From NCBI GenBank assembly GCA_030674185.1, contig JAPXFY010000026.1, positions 44,199,632-44,263,631 of the forward strand: 64,000 nt of DNA. Reading direction: 5' to 3'. Below are positions 46,313-57,683 of this stretch, in pieces (positions within the stretch are counted from its first letter, which is position 1; each line of letters starts with the position of its first letter). The translations under genes and the position numbers were made by a program. The notes beneath the pieces were generated by a model, which was not told the origin of the DNA, did not search any database, and saw nothing but the letters and a program-made list of their open reading frames with translations. This DNA comes from Monoplex corrugatus. Lineage: Eukaryota; Mollusca; Gastropoda; Littorinimorpha; Ranellidae.

Positions 46313-46904
46313 ATATTAACGAAAACAAACTGTTCTGGTCACAAATAAGTTAGACTATTTCAGAACAAGCGAAACTCATTTTGAAACATACTGCGTTACT
46401 GCGTTGATCAGTGCAGTTTCATGCAACCAGGAAAAAACATTGTGAGCATCAACAACACCGGTCACACTGGAAGGCTTGTGAAGCAGACGTGATCTTTACT
46501 GAAGGCCATTCGGTCACTTGGTCGCAGGTCTGCTTTTTCTGGCGGAAAATGAGAGAATAGAATGCAGAGGTGTGATTTTTGCTCCGTTCAGTCGTTTGGG
46601 ACTATCTGAAACTACTGAATCAGGCCGACAAAAGTGATCTCTAATGTTCAAGATGACTATCTTTGGATGCCATTTTCTTGGCCAGTTTTCATCGGAGACT
46701 AATTTGAAAGATAAATTTGCGCTCGGCATGCTCGAAATAACCTGGTGAGATGTGTCACAAGGGTAGGTTTGGATGGTGGTTTTTTTGGTCCAAAATGGCC
46801 GCCTGTTCCGCGGCTGTCTAAAAGGCCAGATAAAAAAAAAATAACACATTGTTATTCTCTTGTGTATGCTTGCCCGTGCCTACCCCACCCCCATCCCCTA
46901 ATGT

Positions 46905-47125
46905 GTAGGTTACACGCTTGCAGAATATCAAATGTGCACGTTAAGCATCCTTTAAGCCATTCTGTGTCTGGCTTTTGGAAACACAAGAACAACCAGCATG
47001 CGCGCATGTACGGTGTCAAATGTTCATGTTAAACATCCTGTAAGTCATGTCAGTGGCTCTGTGCAACAACACAGTAAAAAGTAGACTGGCTTGCCCAACA
47101 GGCTGAGTTCTCCGTGCTCCACTAA
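46905..47125 (+). mobile_element. SINE3 body fragment, part duplicated
   Basis: AAATGTGCACGTTAAGCATC (about 46929) and AAATGTTCATGTTAAACATC (about 47016) show an internal imperfect duplication of the same segment; CTTGCCCAACAGGCTGAGTT closes it. Confidence 0.55.
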
Positions 47126-47414
47126 AAGGTTTGATTATGTGTTTGCACAGTGAGTCCACATGGGTTTGGAGAACAACGCTACACAAAAAACGATTTATAT
47201 ACTGTTGAGTTTCTATTCCTATGTCCAGACGTGTTTGTTTGATTGAATTTAATTTCCCGCAGAATATCCTTTTATTTCGCTGAGCAATGTTTTATCCACT
47301 ACCAGATTGCATAGTCTCAGAGACGCAGTAGATAAGACCAGAAGAGACATAATCAGAAACGAAGAGACCCGGTGAGAGACTGACGAGGATTGGAACAATA
47401 TCTGTCAAGCGTTA

Positions 47415-47735
47415 CATCACACAACAGCGGATCTGACGGACTAGTTGGTTAGAGCCATGGACTCAAGATCTGATATCTTGAGTTCAATTCCAGCCCGCAA
47501 CATTAAAATAATTATGGCCTATTTGCTGCCCATCTTAATGTTTCCATCATTCTGGTGGTGTCAGCTTAGTGTTTGATAGGTCATTTCTCCCCTTTCCCCG
47601 TTTCAAGATCTTGCCAGCGCATAGGGTTTTGTGCTGGCTCAGGAAATCTGTTAGATAATTGCTGGCAGATTTGGGGGGGAGCGCATATGGAGTTGTCTGA
47701 GCGCGGTGAATCCCTCTTGAAATAACTCCAATGAC
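47415..47735 (+). mobile_element. SINE4 copy (tRNA-like head)
   Basis: The head GACTAGTTGGTTAGAGCC (about 47440) and box B-like GAGTTCAATTCC (about 47479) are followed by the body CTGCCCATCTTAATGTTTCC, CATTCTGGTGGTGTCAGCTT and GATCTTGCCAGCGCATAGGG. Confidence 0.65.
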
Positions 47736-47999
47736 TCCAATAAATAACAGCGGATTGCCTATCAAATGATTTGGTCAACTGAACACGATGCCAGTCAAAC
47801 AGCCAGTCCTTCAAGACTACAACACCAGATGCTTTGGCATCATCAGAGACAGAAGAACACCACAGCGGTGCTGAATAGAGAGAGTGGCAGGCAAATCCAC
47901 ACCTACAACATGACTCTGCACTAGACTTCCTATTCAGCTGCAGATCAGGAGCTTCATCTCTCTTTGACACTTCCTGGTAGAAACAGACGGAAATTTTAG

Positions 48000-48300
48000 T
48001 TTACAGCTTGATTTCAGTCAAGAAGAATTCATCATACCTGGAGAATTCCATATGCGTTCCACGAAACTTGGCAAACCCTTCGAACCTGCACAAAACCTCA
48101 TACGCTGGGCAAGATCTTGATGGAGAGGGAGGAGCGGGGTGAAAACAGGACCTATGAAATTGTATGTTGACACTGTGACCACCATAATGATTAGATGGGC
48201 AGCACACAGGCCAGTTTTCATGATTGTTTGGATTGAATTCGAGACATCAGATGTTGAGTTCACGGCTATGTAACAAAAGCTAGTGAGCCTGCTGTAATAA
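48000..48300 (-). mobile_element. SINE4 copy, minus strand
   Basis: CATACGCTGGGCAAGATCTT, GTTGACACTGTGACCACCAT and GATTGAATTCGAGACATCAG follow reverse SINE4 order. It lies in inverted orientation to the copy at 47415. Confidence 0.6.
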
Positions 48301-48339
48301 CGTTACCAGTATGGCGTTGAACTGGGTCAGTGGAGAACA

Positions 48340-48625
48340 AACGAAGGAAGGAAGGAAGGAAAGAAGGAAGGAAGGAACAAACAAACAACCAAACCAAACC
48401 AAACCAAACCAAACCAAACCAAACTAAACCAAACCAAACCAAACCAATCCAAACCAAACCAAACCAAACCAATCCAAACCAAACCAAACCAAACCAAACC
48501 AAACCAAACCGAACCAAACCAAACCAAACCAACCAACCAACCAACCAACCAACCAACTAACAAACCAACCAACTAAACAAACAAACAAACAAACAAACAA
48601 ACAAACAAACAAACAACAACAAATA
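48340..48625. repeat. AAGG, AACCA, ACCA and ACAA microsatellites
   Basis: AAGG (48343-48376), the pentanucleotide AACCA (48388-48530, about 28 units), ACCA (48531-48565) and ACAA (48573-48620) in series. Confidence 0.93.
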
Positions 48626-48740
48626 AATAAATCGAGAACGTGGCTTGGGAGGACTGAACCCACAACTCCTCCGTTCTCAGCATGGCGCTATAACCAATTG
48701 AGCTCATGGGGTTACTAAAAACTAAGTACGTAAGCAGAAA

Positions 48741-49262
48741 CCAGTCGCCGTGGTGCAGTGGTTAGCGCAACGGACTACCGACTGGAAGATTGTGGGTTCG
48801 GATCCCCATCAGTCCCTTCAAAAAATAATTGTGGGATTTTTCGACTCTAACCGGCTCCGACCCAGATTTGGGATTGCTATGGGCTCATTGGGAAGACTGG
48901 AACCACACAGTCGAGTCTCATCCACTTCACGGATGCGTCATTGAGGGCGTTGCTCAAATCTTTTGATCAGCACCACAGGTATCTATATCTCTCGGGCCTG
49001 GTTATGGCCAGAATATATTGACAGTAAGCGTAGAGTTCAGCCCTGTTACGCAGTCTCAATCCCAGATGGAACTCCATATTAAGCATCATGATTAACATCC
49101 TCATCGACATCATCATTGCATTGTAAAAACTTTGCCAGCTTCGGTGGCCATCAAGGTGGCGTAGAAAATGGGATTGGGGGAAAAAGGTGAGCACAAAGGT
49201 AACCTCCCTCAGAGCGATGATACTAAATAAATAAATAAATAAATAAATAAATGAAATAAAAT
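48741..49262 (+). mobile_element. SINE1, full-length reference copy (tRNA-derived)
   Basis: The tRNA-like head has box A TGGTGCAGTGG (48751-48761) and box B GGTTCGGATCC (48795-48805), the usual internal RNA polymerase III promoter. A body of about 400 bp follows, then a tail of AAAT repeats (49226-49260). There is no coding capacity; mobilisation by a LINE is inferred. Minus-strand copies at 6612, 18284, 25617, 26470 and 44648 share the body. Confidence 0.85.
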
Positions 49263-49449
49263 AAAATAAAAACTACGTCAGTAACACGATGTTAGTTTCA
49301 AATCAAATGACATAAAACAAACACGCAGCCAGTCTTTAGAAGCAAGATATCTTACGTGAAATTTTTTTTTTTTTAAATGTTACGTTTATATTGCTACTTG
49401 GAAACCGTACCAAAATGTAAACTTGAAACAAAAAATGTAGGCCAACCTT

Positions 49450-49450
49450 T

Positions 49451-49533
<83 letters not shown>

Positions 49534-49545
49534 CAACAACTACAA
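49450..49545. repeat. ACA/GCA triplet microsatellite
   Basis: ACA triplets, then about nine GCA triplets, then ACA. Confidence 0.92.
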
Positions 49546-49902
49546 AGCAGAGGGGATGGGGGATGGGACACTAAACTGGTGATTATATGGAAAACTATGC
49601 TGATGTACCCTAAAATATGTATGTTAATGACTACCTAGCTGAACCTGTCTCTCAGTGACAAAAAAGCTACTTACTGCGTAGCTTTCATCGGCGATTAAAA
49701 CATTTTGAATGACATTTTATTGTGCTGTCCTTGCATGCACAGAACTGATTCGTCATCCTTTTCTTTCTCTCGTAGTCTTTAGTAATTGACTTTTGAAATA
49801 TTCTTCAAAACACAATGTGAAAAGACACACAGTTAAATATGACTGTACCAAGATCCTGTCACGAAATATTTTACATCATTGTTTTTTGCAAAATGCAAAA
49901 AA

Positions 49903-49921
49903 TATCATCACCATCACCACC

Positions 49922-49953
<32 letters not shown>

Positions 49954-49982
49954 TATCATCATCATTGTCATCATCATCATCA
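49903..49982. repeat. CAC/ATC triplet microsatellite
   Basis: CAC units followed by ATC units. Confidence 0.9.
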
Positions 49983-50137
49983 CTTAGTCCCATTATCGGT
50001 ACTGTTGTTGAGGAACAGCCACGCGCTAGTGTGCATGTGTGGCATGTGCACGGCAGTGTGTCTGTGTTGTCAGTGGAACAAAGATATCAACCTGATAGTT
50101 AAGGGGTTATATGATGATGGTTATCTCTGTGTATGTA

Positions 50138-50231
<94 letters not shown>
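50138..50231. repeat. GT microsatellite
   Basis: An uninterrupted run of about 46 GT units. Confidence 0.95.
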
Positions 50232-50232
<1 letters not shown>

Positions 50233-50334
50233 GTTAATGTCTCCAAATTACACAACAACAGCACTGACTGAAAAAAGGCCCCCTCCACTGTCTTCTCGGG
50301 GGGTGGGGGGGGGGGACTGACAAAATTTTGGAAT

Positions 50335-51615
50335 AGCCTCCAGCTCAGATCTCTTCGATCAGGGTTACGGTATGGTAAAATGAAAGGGAGGGGAAATGGG
50401 TATGGCCCTCCGAGGAAAACTGAGGTCTTTACCACCTCACTCCCTATGACCTCCGGGTTGTGAGACAGCATTTGAATTGATAGAAATTTTGAACAGAAAT
50501 ACTGCAGACGTGCACAGAACGATCTTTGTTTCGGCATAGCTGCTGTGTAAATAATCTTAATAGGAACGCATGGGACTTCCGTTTGCACATTGGCATGCAA
50601 GCGCATCGTTTTCAGTGAACTGCTTGATTTTTGAAAAGACGACAGAGATTGAGGTAAGATGACACCACATGGTTATGTAACAGCAGGGTTCCTTAGCCTG
50701 TGATAAATCACATATCTTCGCTAGCCGGTAAAGGTGAAGTTTATTGTCATCAGTCATCATGTTTTGGTAAAAACACTAACAGGGAACGAGGGGCGATAAT
50801 TTTAAGTAAAATTTAGGCCTAATTATTGTTCTTTCAGATTTAAGATGATGATAACTGTTGTGCTCGATATAGTTTTTGACATTATTTCTTGAAATTGCAT
50901 TGGCCCCAATTAGGTTCGAGCTGTGACACAGCACTTTTATGCAATTAGGGAGATACTTTCGGGGACCTGCCCATTTGGTTCACATCATCATACTTAGTGG
51001 CATTGTTGATTTTGAATGACTGGTAGGCTACAGTGGATAAGACAAAAGATTAAAAAAATGTTATCATATGTCCCGTAAGCATTATTTGAAGTATGATCTT
51101 TTTTAAAGAGCTGGGAGCATTTTGGTGAGAAATTACAAAACAATGTGCTTTACATCATGTTCTCAAGCCTAGGCCTATAAATTTACTAATTGAGGGGTGT
51201 TTTCTTGACTTAATGGAGAAATCCGTGAAATTGATATTTTGAGTGTTTTGGGTTGGACTTGATTACTTTTATTTTATTTATTAATTTAATCTGTTTGTTT
51301 GTTGATCTATTTACTTATTTGTATTACTCCCACCAGAAAATTTCTGCTCAAAATATGGTGGTTCTTAGAGAAAGCATGTTATGCTACCATAGTCCGGCAC
51401 CATCCTTTTTTCTTTTTTTCTTCTGCAGGTATATATCCTTTTGTTTACCTATCAAAGTTGATTTTTCTGTAGAAGTTTGCCAGGGGACATTTGTTTTGTG
51501 GCTATGAGATCTTCAAGAAATTTATTCGTGTGTGTTGTACACAAGACCTTGACTTATCGTCTCATCTGAAAGACTAGCACCCAGACCACCACATAACTTT
51601 TAGCCTTTAGGTCTT
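50335..51615. other. Mostly unique intergenic sequence upstream of LINE-B and DIRS
   Basis: Positions 50385-50465 (GGGAGGGGAAATGGGTATGG, CTTTACCACCTCACTCCCTA) resemble a middle part of SINE2 with many changes. The rest shows no gene or repeat family that I can support. Confidence 0.4.
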
Positions 51616-51619
51616 AACG

Positions 51620-51957
51620 ACGGGATGAAAAAAATGTTCCCTCACGTACCCTCCGCTCTGCCTCCAATCCTCTGACTTTTCGCTTTCCACGCACTAAGCT
51701 CAATACCTATGGTCCACGAGCCTTCTCTGTTTCTGGTCCACTCTCCTGGAACAAACTTCCTCTCTCAGTCCGTCAGCAACCTACTTTTGTCTCCTTCAAG
51801 TCCGCTCTCAAAACTCACCTTTTCTCCTCTGCATAAAATCCTAACCTCACTCAACCCCCCTCTGCAGCCTGTCTCCGCTCGGAGGGAAATCACTTTGTTA
51901 TAATATATAATTGTATATGCTATGCTCTCTATAATTTTCCATTGCTTTTATTCTTGC
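51620..51957 (+). mobile_element. LINE-B (CR1/L2-like) 3' part, segment upstream of the DIRS insertion
   Basis: The end of a reverse-transcriptase ORF is readable: YGPRAFSVSGPLSWN, LPLSVRQQPTFVSFKSALKT, then HLFSS and a stop. This is the C-terminal signature of CR1/L2-type non-LTR elements. The 3' UTR follows and is cut by the DIRS at 51957; it resumes at 57684. The upstream limit is approximate. Confidence 0.75.
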
Positions 51958-51975
51958 TTTTAATTACACATACTA

Positions 51976-52104
51976 TACCGTGGCTCACAAATGCAATAAG
52001 CGGCAGCGGTTTGCCAATTCTGCCTCGTAACAATAAAGTCCGAAGGGACAGTAACTCTGAGAGTGTCTACGTCTTGCGCATGCGCAGGTGCTCTTCCTCT
52101 TTTC
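51976..52104 (+). repeat. DIRS left inverted terminal repeat
   Basis: It pairs over its whole length with 57511-57639 on the other strand with few mismatches. It begins TACCGTGGCTCAC and includes TGCGCATGCGCA near 52079, an NRF1-like palindrome. Just beyond it (52104-52140) lies a pyrimidine-rich stretch and GCCATCTTCC, resembling a TATA-less promoter and start region, so the terminal repeat probably drives element transcription. The promoter role is inferred. Confidence 0.9.
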
Positions 52105-52203
52105 TCGGCAGCCATCTTCCAGCTCGCCTCGTACGCTCTGAGCAGCTAAGTATTTTTCGATTTCGCTACGCGATCGATCGATTGTCGTTGTTGTTTTTGT
52201 GTC

Positions 52204-54311
52204 TTGCCTATGTTTTCGTTTAAGGGAGAAACTTATGTGAAGCGATTGGGTGGCAAAGCGAGGGTTAAGAAGATTTCGTCCGCCGAATTCTCAAACCCAC
52301 AAAGGGGTGGTTCCACCGGTGCACAAACCGCTCTCTCTTCAACTTCGTCTCTCCCTTTTACGTCTTCTCTCTTTCACACTATCGACAAGTCATCGCAACC
52401 CAGCTACGGTTCGGTTGCGGTGACCACGAGCCCGCAACTCAGCTCCGGCTCAGTTGAATTTTCGTCATTTTACGGCCCTCACACTGCCCGGCACGGTGAT
52501 CGACTCAACTCCGGTTCTGTCGATTCTGTGCTCGCCCCCTTCGTACAGCTTAACTCCGGTTCTGCTGGTACTGTTTCAGCCTCCATGGCTGATGGGCGCA
52601 TTGGGCATGGGTCTCCTTCGGGAGGCAAGATGGACCGTAATGTGAACGGAACCGGCTCACCCCCTGGTTCGCCAGGTGGGCCAAGGGAGACAACCCCACC
52701 CTTACGGGCGTCAGATCGTCGATCCGCCCCGGTTGTCTCCCTTCCTCCCCCACAGCCTGCTGCTGCACCCGCCACAACCTCTCTGTCCCATTCTGGACAG
52801 AGCACTTGGGCGCCTTGGCAACTACCAAGCGACCCATGGCGGGCTGCCACATCTCTGTCCCATTCCGGACAGAGCACTTGGGCGCCTTGGCACATGCCTA
52901 GCCGCCCCCAGCAGGCTGGCCCTTTGGGCACTGGGGACCGGGCCAGGCCCTACCCTTCATGGGGTCAGGGTCCTGATGCCCCTTGGGCTCAGCCCATGCC
53001 GCATCCCATGGCACCGCACATGGTACCGTGGCACCCATCCTTGGGATTTCCCCCGGCCTCGGCCACGGGATGCACGTGGTGGCCCGGCTTTATGCCCGGC
53101 GCCCCACCAGCGCAGGACTCACCCTGCCCAGCCCCCCCGGCACCACCCGTGTTGGACACAACACCGGGGCTGCCTCCTGGGGGCTCTGACCCGGGTCCCA
53201 CAACCGTGGCACCCCGGTCAGACTCTCCGCAGACTCTCGCCCCCTCCATAGGCGGGCCAGAGGACTCGGACTCGGCCTCAGAGGATGAGGCCCTGCCCAC
53301 ATGGCATTCTGCTTCCAGGATGCCATGGACCGGATGGCACAACTCACACCGGAGGCGGTGTCCACTGTGCCAGAGCCCAAGGCTCCCAAGCTTGGCTCGG
53401 CCGAGCGCCTTTTCAGCGCTCACCCTACCTCAGCCCCACGGGCCTCCTTGCTAAAACAGTCTGACATGGTGGCTGACTGCCTCAGGCAAGCCCAGGACAC
53501 CGCCAGGGGGAAAGAGGCACAAGATTTCGTTCCAGGATCTGTGCCTGACTTCCCGGGAGCCTTGCCCTTCAGGAAATTCCTGAAGCCGGCACCGCTCCCC
53601 TTCCAGCGGAAGCCCTTCATGGCCCATGGGCCTATCCCTGACGCTCCCCTCTCGCTCACACAGGAGAACCTCCTCCTTGTGAACGATCGCTCTCGGGCCC
53701 AGCCGCAGCATATCTCCATCACGGAGAAATGCTTGACGGAATGGGAGGAGAACGCGAGACGGGGGCTGGTGGCAACCTCCGCCCTGGACTCATTCTTGGG
53801 CGGCCTAGGGGAAGCCCTGAAGGACCCCAACCAGCAGTCCTTCACGCTCCGCCAGGCGCCTGACCAGGCAACCATCGTGGCCTTTATCCAGGCCATGGCG
53901 CAGGGGCTCAGATCCGTGGCCGAATCGCAAGCACGCACGTATCTGAACGCCGTCATGGCGAGGCGGGATGCCATTCTCGCGGCATCCTCGGTTGCCACCT
54001 CACCGTCGGCAAGGGCCTCCTTGCGCGCGGTGCCCGTCCAGCCGGGCTCCCTCTTCGGGAACCATGTTCAGGCCGTCCTGAAGCACCAGGCGGACATAAA
54101 AAGGGACCTCGCCCTCCATTCGAGGCCCTCTCGCCCTGCCGTGAAGCGCCCGGCTCCAGCGGCCTACCCGCCAAACAGGCCCACCCACACCAAGTTTCGG
54201 GCCGATCCCAGGCCCCAAGGGCACAGGAGACCGCAACAGCATTCGGGCAGGCCGGTGGCCCGGCCTAAGGCCCGCAGGCCGGCTCCCTCTCAGCCGGCCA
54301 ACCCCCAATGA
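52204..54311 (+). pseudogene. DIRS gag-like ORF1, one frameshift
   Basis: A first reading frame (52204-53454) encodes a Ser- and Pro-rich N-terminal region ending in an acidic stretch (EDSDSASEDEA). The reading then continues in another frame from about 53301 (AFCFQDAMDRMAQ) to the stop at 54309-54311, so a one-base indel near 53300 splits what looks like a single protein of about 700 residues. The second half has the features of DIRS capsid-like proteins: a helical region with LTQENLLLVNDRS, and a basic, Pro/Arg-rich tail likely to bind RNA. A short repeat encodes TSLSHSGQSTWAPW twice (about 52783 and 52846). The function is inferred from position in the element; I recognise no catalytic motif. 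Confidence 0.75.
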
Positions 54312-54353
54312 CTCACCCCCGGCCTGAGGCCATCACCCCCCACGGGCGATCCT

Positions 54354-56246
54354 GTGGGCAGTCTCTCCAGACACATCGACGCGTGGGAGAGGCTGCCCGC
54401 CAGCCCGTGGGCCCTGCGGGTGATCAGGTCGGGGTTCCGCCTTCCTTGGGGCCCAAGGAAGGCTCCTCTCACGCTCTCTCCCCTGCTTTCGCACTTCCTC
54501 AAGATCGCTCGGCCTCGCAGGCCCTGGATCAGGAGGTTCTTTAGATGTTAGCCAAGGGGGCTACGGAGGAAGTTTCCTTCGCTGCGTCCCCGGGATTCTA
54601 TGGACGCATCTTTGTGGTCCCCAAAACTTCGGGGGGCTGGAGGCCCGTCCTGGACCTCTCCTCCCTAAACCGGTTCCTCCGCGTCCTCCATTTCCGTATG
54701 GAGACCCCTATGTCCATCCGCGAGGCCTTGCACCCGGGCGACTGGGGGATATCCATCGACCTCAAGGATGCATACTTCCATCTCCTCATTCACCCCAGGG
54801 ACAGGAAGTACCTCAGATTCGTCTGGAGGAACCGGATCTTCCAATTCAGGGCACTGCCCTTCGGTCTGGCACCCGCCCCTTGGCTTTCACGAAGGTGGCG
54901 AGGGAACTCTGCATGCATGTTCGGGAGAAGGGCATCCGCCTCAAGGCCTATCTAGACGATTGGCTTCTACTCGCCTCCTCCAAAGAACAGTGTGCGCAAC
55001 AAGCATCCCAGGTCCTGCAACTCTGACACAACCTGGGCTTTGTCTGCAACGAGGAGAAGTCGGACCTAACTCCCTCCAAACAATTCCAGTTCCTGGGCAT
55101 GTCCTTCGACACCTCCAAGTGGAGGGTCACCCCGTCTCCCCAGCGCTTACTGCGCCTTCAGGGCCTCTTAGCCCAACTGCTCCCCCAACTCCAAGCGCCA
55201 GCAAGGAAGCTGGCCTCCCTACTGGGCCTTATGGAGTCGCTGGCACCCCTAGTGCCACTGGGTCGTCTTCTCAAGCGGCAATTCCAACGCGGCTTCAGGA
55301 AGCGTTGGTCACAGTCGCTTCAGCCATGGGACCTCCCGGTCCACCTGGGCCCTTGGTTCATATCAGCAGTGACCAAATGGCGCTCCCAGTCACGCCTGGC
55401 CCAGGGAGTCCCCATCACACTGCCCCCTCCTCAGGAGCACTTGTTCACGGACGCGTCCACCTCCGGGTGGGGAGCCCATGTCGGCACGCTGACAGCCGCA
55501 GGTCGGTGGTCGACCGACCTCATGCCCTGCCACATAAACATGTTGGAACTGGAGGCAGTTTGCCTGGCACTCGGGGAGTTTCTCCCCTTTCTGAAGGGAA
55601 AACATGTCCGCATCAACACGGACAACACCACAGTAGCTTGTTACATCAACAAGCAAGGGGGGCCCGCTCCCACTCCTTGTCTCGGAGAGCGGAACAGCTC
55701 CTCATCTGGTGCGAGGAACACTCGATTCAGCTCTCAGCAAAGCATGTCCCGGGGAAGATCAACATACTTGCGGACTCTCTCAGCAGATCCCACATGATTC
55801 TTCCCTCGGAATGGACACTGGTCCATGCAGTCCTGGAGCCAGTATGGGCAGCATGGTTCAAACCACACGTGGACCTCTTTGCCACCAGGTTCAATCACCG
55901 CCTCCCTTTGTACGTCTCTCCAGTTCCGGACCCAGCGGCCTGGGCTGTAGATGCCCTATCCATTCCATGGTCGAACCTCATCGGCTATGCCTTTCCCCCG
56001 TTCCCCATTATGGGGAAAGTGCTGAGGAAAGCCAGGGAGGACGCAGCGACATTAATCCTTGTCGCACCCAAATGGCCAGCACAGGCATGGTACCCAGAAC
56101 TTCTGCACCTGTCCCATGTGCCGCCGCTAAAACTCGCGGTATCGAGCCGCTCCATCCTCCAACCCAGGTCAGGCATTCCGCACGGCAATCCAGACGTTCT
56201 AAACCTTCACGCCTGGATGCTGTGCGGGACTCGATGTCTTCATTAG
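54354..56246 (+). pseudogene. DIRS reverse transcriptase / RNase H region, several frameshifts and stops
   Basis: Fragments in three frames make up one DIRS polymerase. Visible parts in order: SGFRLPWGPRKAP (about 54430), FVVPKTSGGWRPVLDLSSLN (about 54610-54670), DLKDAYFHLLIHP (about 54760), LPFGLAP (about 54855), catalytic YLDD (54949-54960), then the RNase H motifs TDAS (Asp at 55450), LELEAV, INTDNTT (about 55612) and NILADSLSR. The following part (VDLFATR, YVSPVPDP, YAFPPFP, LVAPKWPAQAW) resembles the methyltransferase-like segment found in many DIRS polyproteins. Damage seen: in-frame TAG at 54542, frame changes near 54500, 54885 and 55660, and TGA at 55024. The polymerase cannot be made from this copy. 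Confidence 0.85.
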
Positions 56247-57312
56247 GCCTGTCCCCGGCCGTAATTGGCCTTGTGCAGCAAGCTCACAGGCCGGGCACAC
56301 AGGGGGTGTACAATGCCCACTGGAATGGCTGGGTCTCTTGGTGCACCTCAAATGAGGTGTCACCCCATTCACCCTCTCGCTTGCAGTTGGCCAACTACCT
56401 CGGCTTTCTGTCCACAGAGAAAAAGCTTTCCGCATCCTCAGTGAAGGTCCACAGGGCAGCCATCTGCACCACCATCCGTCAGTTGGGTGGTCCGTCCTTT
56501 GAGCACGATCCTCTATTGCGGAATCTCATCAGAGGGGCTTCTCTCCAGGAAGCCAGGAACCCCCGCCGAACCCGGCGTGGGATCTCTTTCTCGTCCTCTC
56601 ATCCCTTAGACTCCCCCCTTACGAACCCATCAGGGAGTGTTCCCTGAAGTTCCTCTCTTTCAAGACGGCCTTTCTCGTCTCTCTCGCATCGGGGAGGCGC
56701 TGCAGCGAAGTGCACGCCCTTAGTGGTCTCCCCGGAGATGTTGCTCTCGAACCTGATGGCTCGATGTCTCTCCGCCTACTCCCGGAATTCTTGGCCAAGA
56801 ACCAGTCTCCAGGTTCTCCTTCGCCGGCCATCCACATCCATCCCCTCACGTCTATCCTCGCTCCGGACGACGAGGATCGCACTCTCTGCCCGGTTCGCGC
56901 ACTGCGAGCGTACAGAAAGCGGACGAAATCTTCTCGCCAGCAGCGGCGCCACCTTTTTCTCTCTTACAACGAAAACTATAGAAAGGACATTAGACGCACG
57001 TCCATCTCTCGATGGCTGAGGGAAGTCATCAAGGCTGCGTATGCCAGGTCGAGCGCCGAGCTAGCTGTCTTCTCCCCAAGGCCCCATGAGATCAGAGCAT
57101 GGGCTTCTTCGCTGGCAGTCATCCACAATGCCAGCATCCAAAACGTCCTAGACGCCGCGTACTGGCGTTCCCCGGGCACTTTCATCCAGTTCTACCTGCG
57201 CGACGTCTCCCGTCTGCGCGAAGATGGGTCCAGGGGTATCGCTTCCGCTGTGGTGGCCCAACACCCCATCTCAGCCACACGCCCTGACTCCTGCCATTCC
57301 TCCAGGCGTTAA
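56234..57312 (+). pseudogene. DIRS tyrosine recombinase, one frameshift
   Basis: The N-terminal SAM-like core-binding part lies in one frame (56234 to about 56570; TQGVYNAHWNGWVSW, LANYLGFLS). The catalytic part lies in the next frame after a base change in a run of C near 56562. The catalytic set is visible: Arg in ASGRRCSEVHAL (56695-56700), HEIR (His at 57085, Arg at 57094), and the nucleophile Tyr in FIQFYLRD (57193). The stop is at 57310. The start is uncertain because the frame is open upstream and overlaps the polymerase ORF, as usual in DIRS. In this class the recombinase inserts the circular cDNA. All catalytic residues survive; the frameshift is the only visible lesion. Confidence 0.85.
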
Positions 57313-57346
57313 CCAGGTAAGCCCTCCATCCGGGTAGTGCTATTCT

Positions 57347-57436
57347 GCATTTGTGAGCCACGGTATAGTATGTGTAATTAAAAGGAAATTTTCCTTCTAA
57401 AATTACGTTTAATCTAACATACTTACCGTGGCTCAC
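57347..57436 (-). repeat. DIRS internal complementary region
   Basis: Positions 57347-57383 are the reverse complement of the left end (51958-51994), and 57380-57436 are the reverse complement of the right end (57627-57683). The two share AAAA at 57380-57383. This is the expected template for joining the two cDNA ends in DIRS replication, and it fixes both element boundaries to within the shared four bases. Confidence 0.9.
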
Positions 57437-57510
57437 GCAGAGTCCCTCCCGACCTCCCCGCCTTCCTGGTTCCTTCTAGCCACAGTCAGGGTCAAGGTCA
57501 AGGTCTCCTC

Positions 57511-57639
57511 GAAAAGAGGAAGAGCACCTGCGCATGCGCAAGACGTAGACACTCTCAGAGTTACTGTCCCTTCGGACTTTATTGTTACGAGGCAGAATTG
57601 GCAAACCGCTGCCGCTTATTGCATTTGTGAGCCACGGTA
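57511..57639 (-). repeat. DIRS right inverted terminal repeat
   Basis: This is the reverse complement of 51976-52104, including the NRF1-like palindrome at about 57530-57541. It is followed by a 44-bp right extension (57640-57683) that ends in CCTTTT and is itself copied in the internal complementary region. Confidence 0.9.
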
Positions 57640-57683
57640 AGTATGTTAGATTAAACGTAATTTTAGAAGGAAAATTTCCTTTT

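Larger units (their letters stand above)
51958..57683 (+). mobile_element. DIRS-type tyrosine-recombinase retrotransposon, nearly full length, inactivated
   Basis: The 5.7-kb element has the complete DIRS layout: inverted terminal repeats of 129 bp (51976-52104 and 57511-57639), short non-identical end extensions, and an internal complementary region (57347-57436) that joins reverse complements of both ends. Coding order is gag-like, reverse transcriptase/RNase H, a methyltransferase-like region, then tyrosine recombinase. In this group the cDNA is thought to circularise over the internal region and integrate by recombinase, not by an integrase. The ends share TTTT (51958-51961 and 57680-57683). 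Several frameshifts and at least two in-frame stops show that this copy is not autonomous. It lies in the 3' UTR of a LINE-B copy. Confidence 0.93.

Noticed and set aside
48751..48805. tRNA gene from box A and box B
   Set aside because: No acceptor stem or full cloverleaf; the same head occurs in at least five copies with SINE bodies.
52479..53423. Minus-strand frames of 100-190 residues opposite the DIRS ORFs
   Set aside because: Shadows of GC-rich coding sequence on the plus strand; no own motifs.
51958..57683. LTR retrotransposon or DNA transposon instead of DIRS
   Set aside because: Ends are inverted, an internal complementary region is present, and the recombinase has the R..HxxR..Y set; no integrase or direct long terminal repeats.
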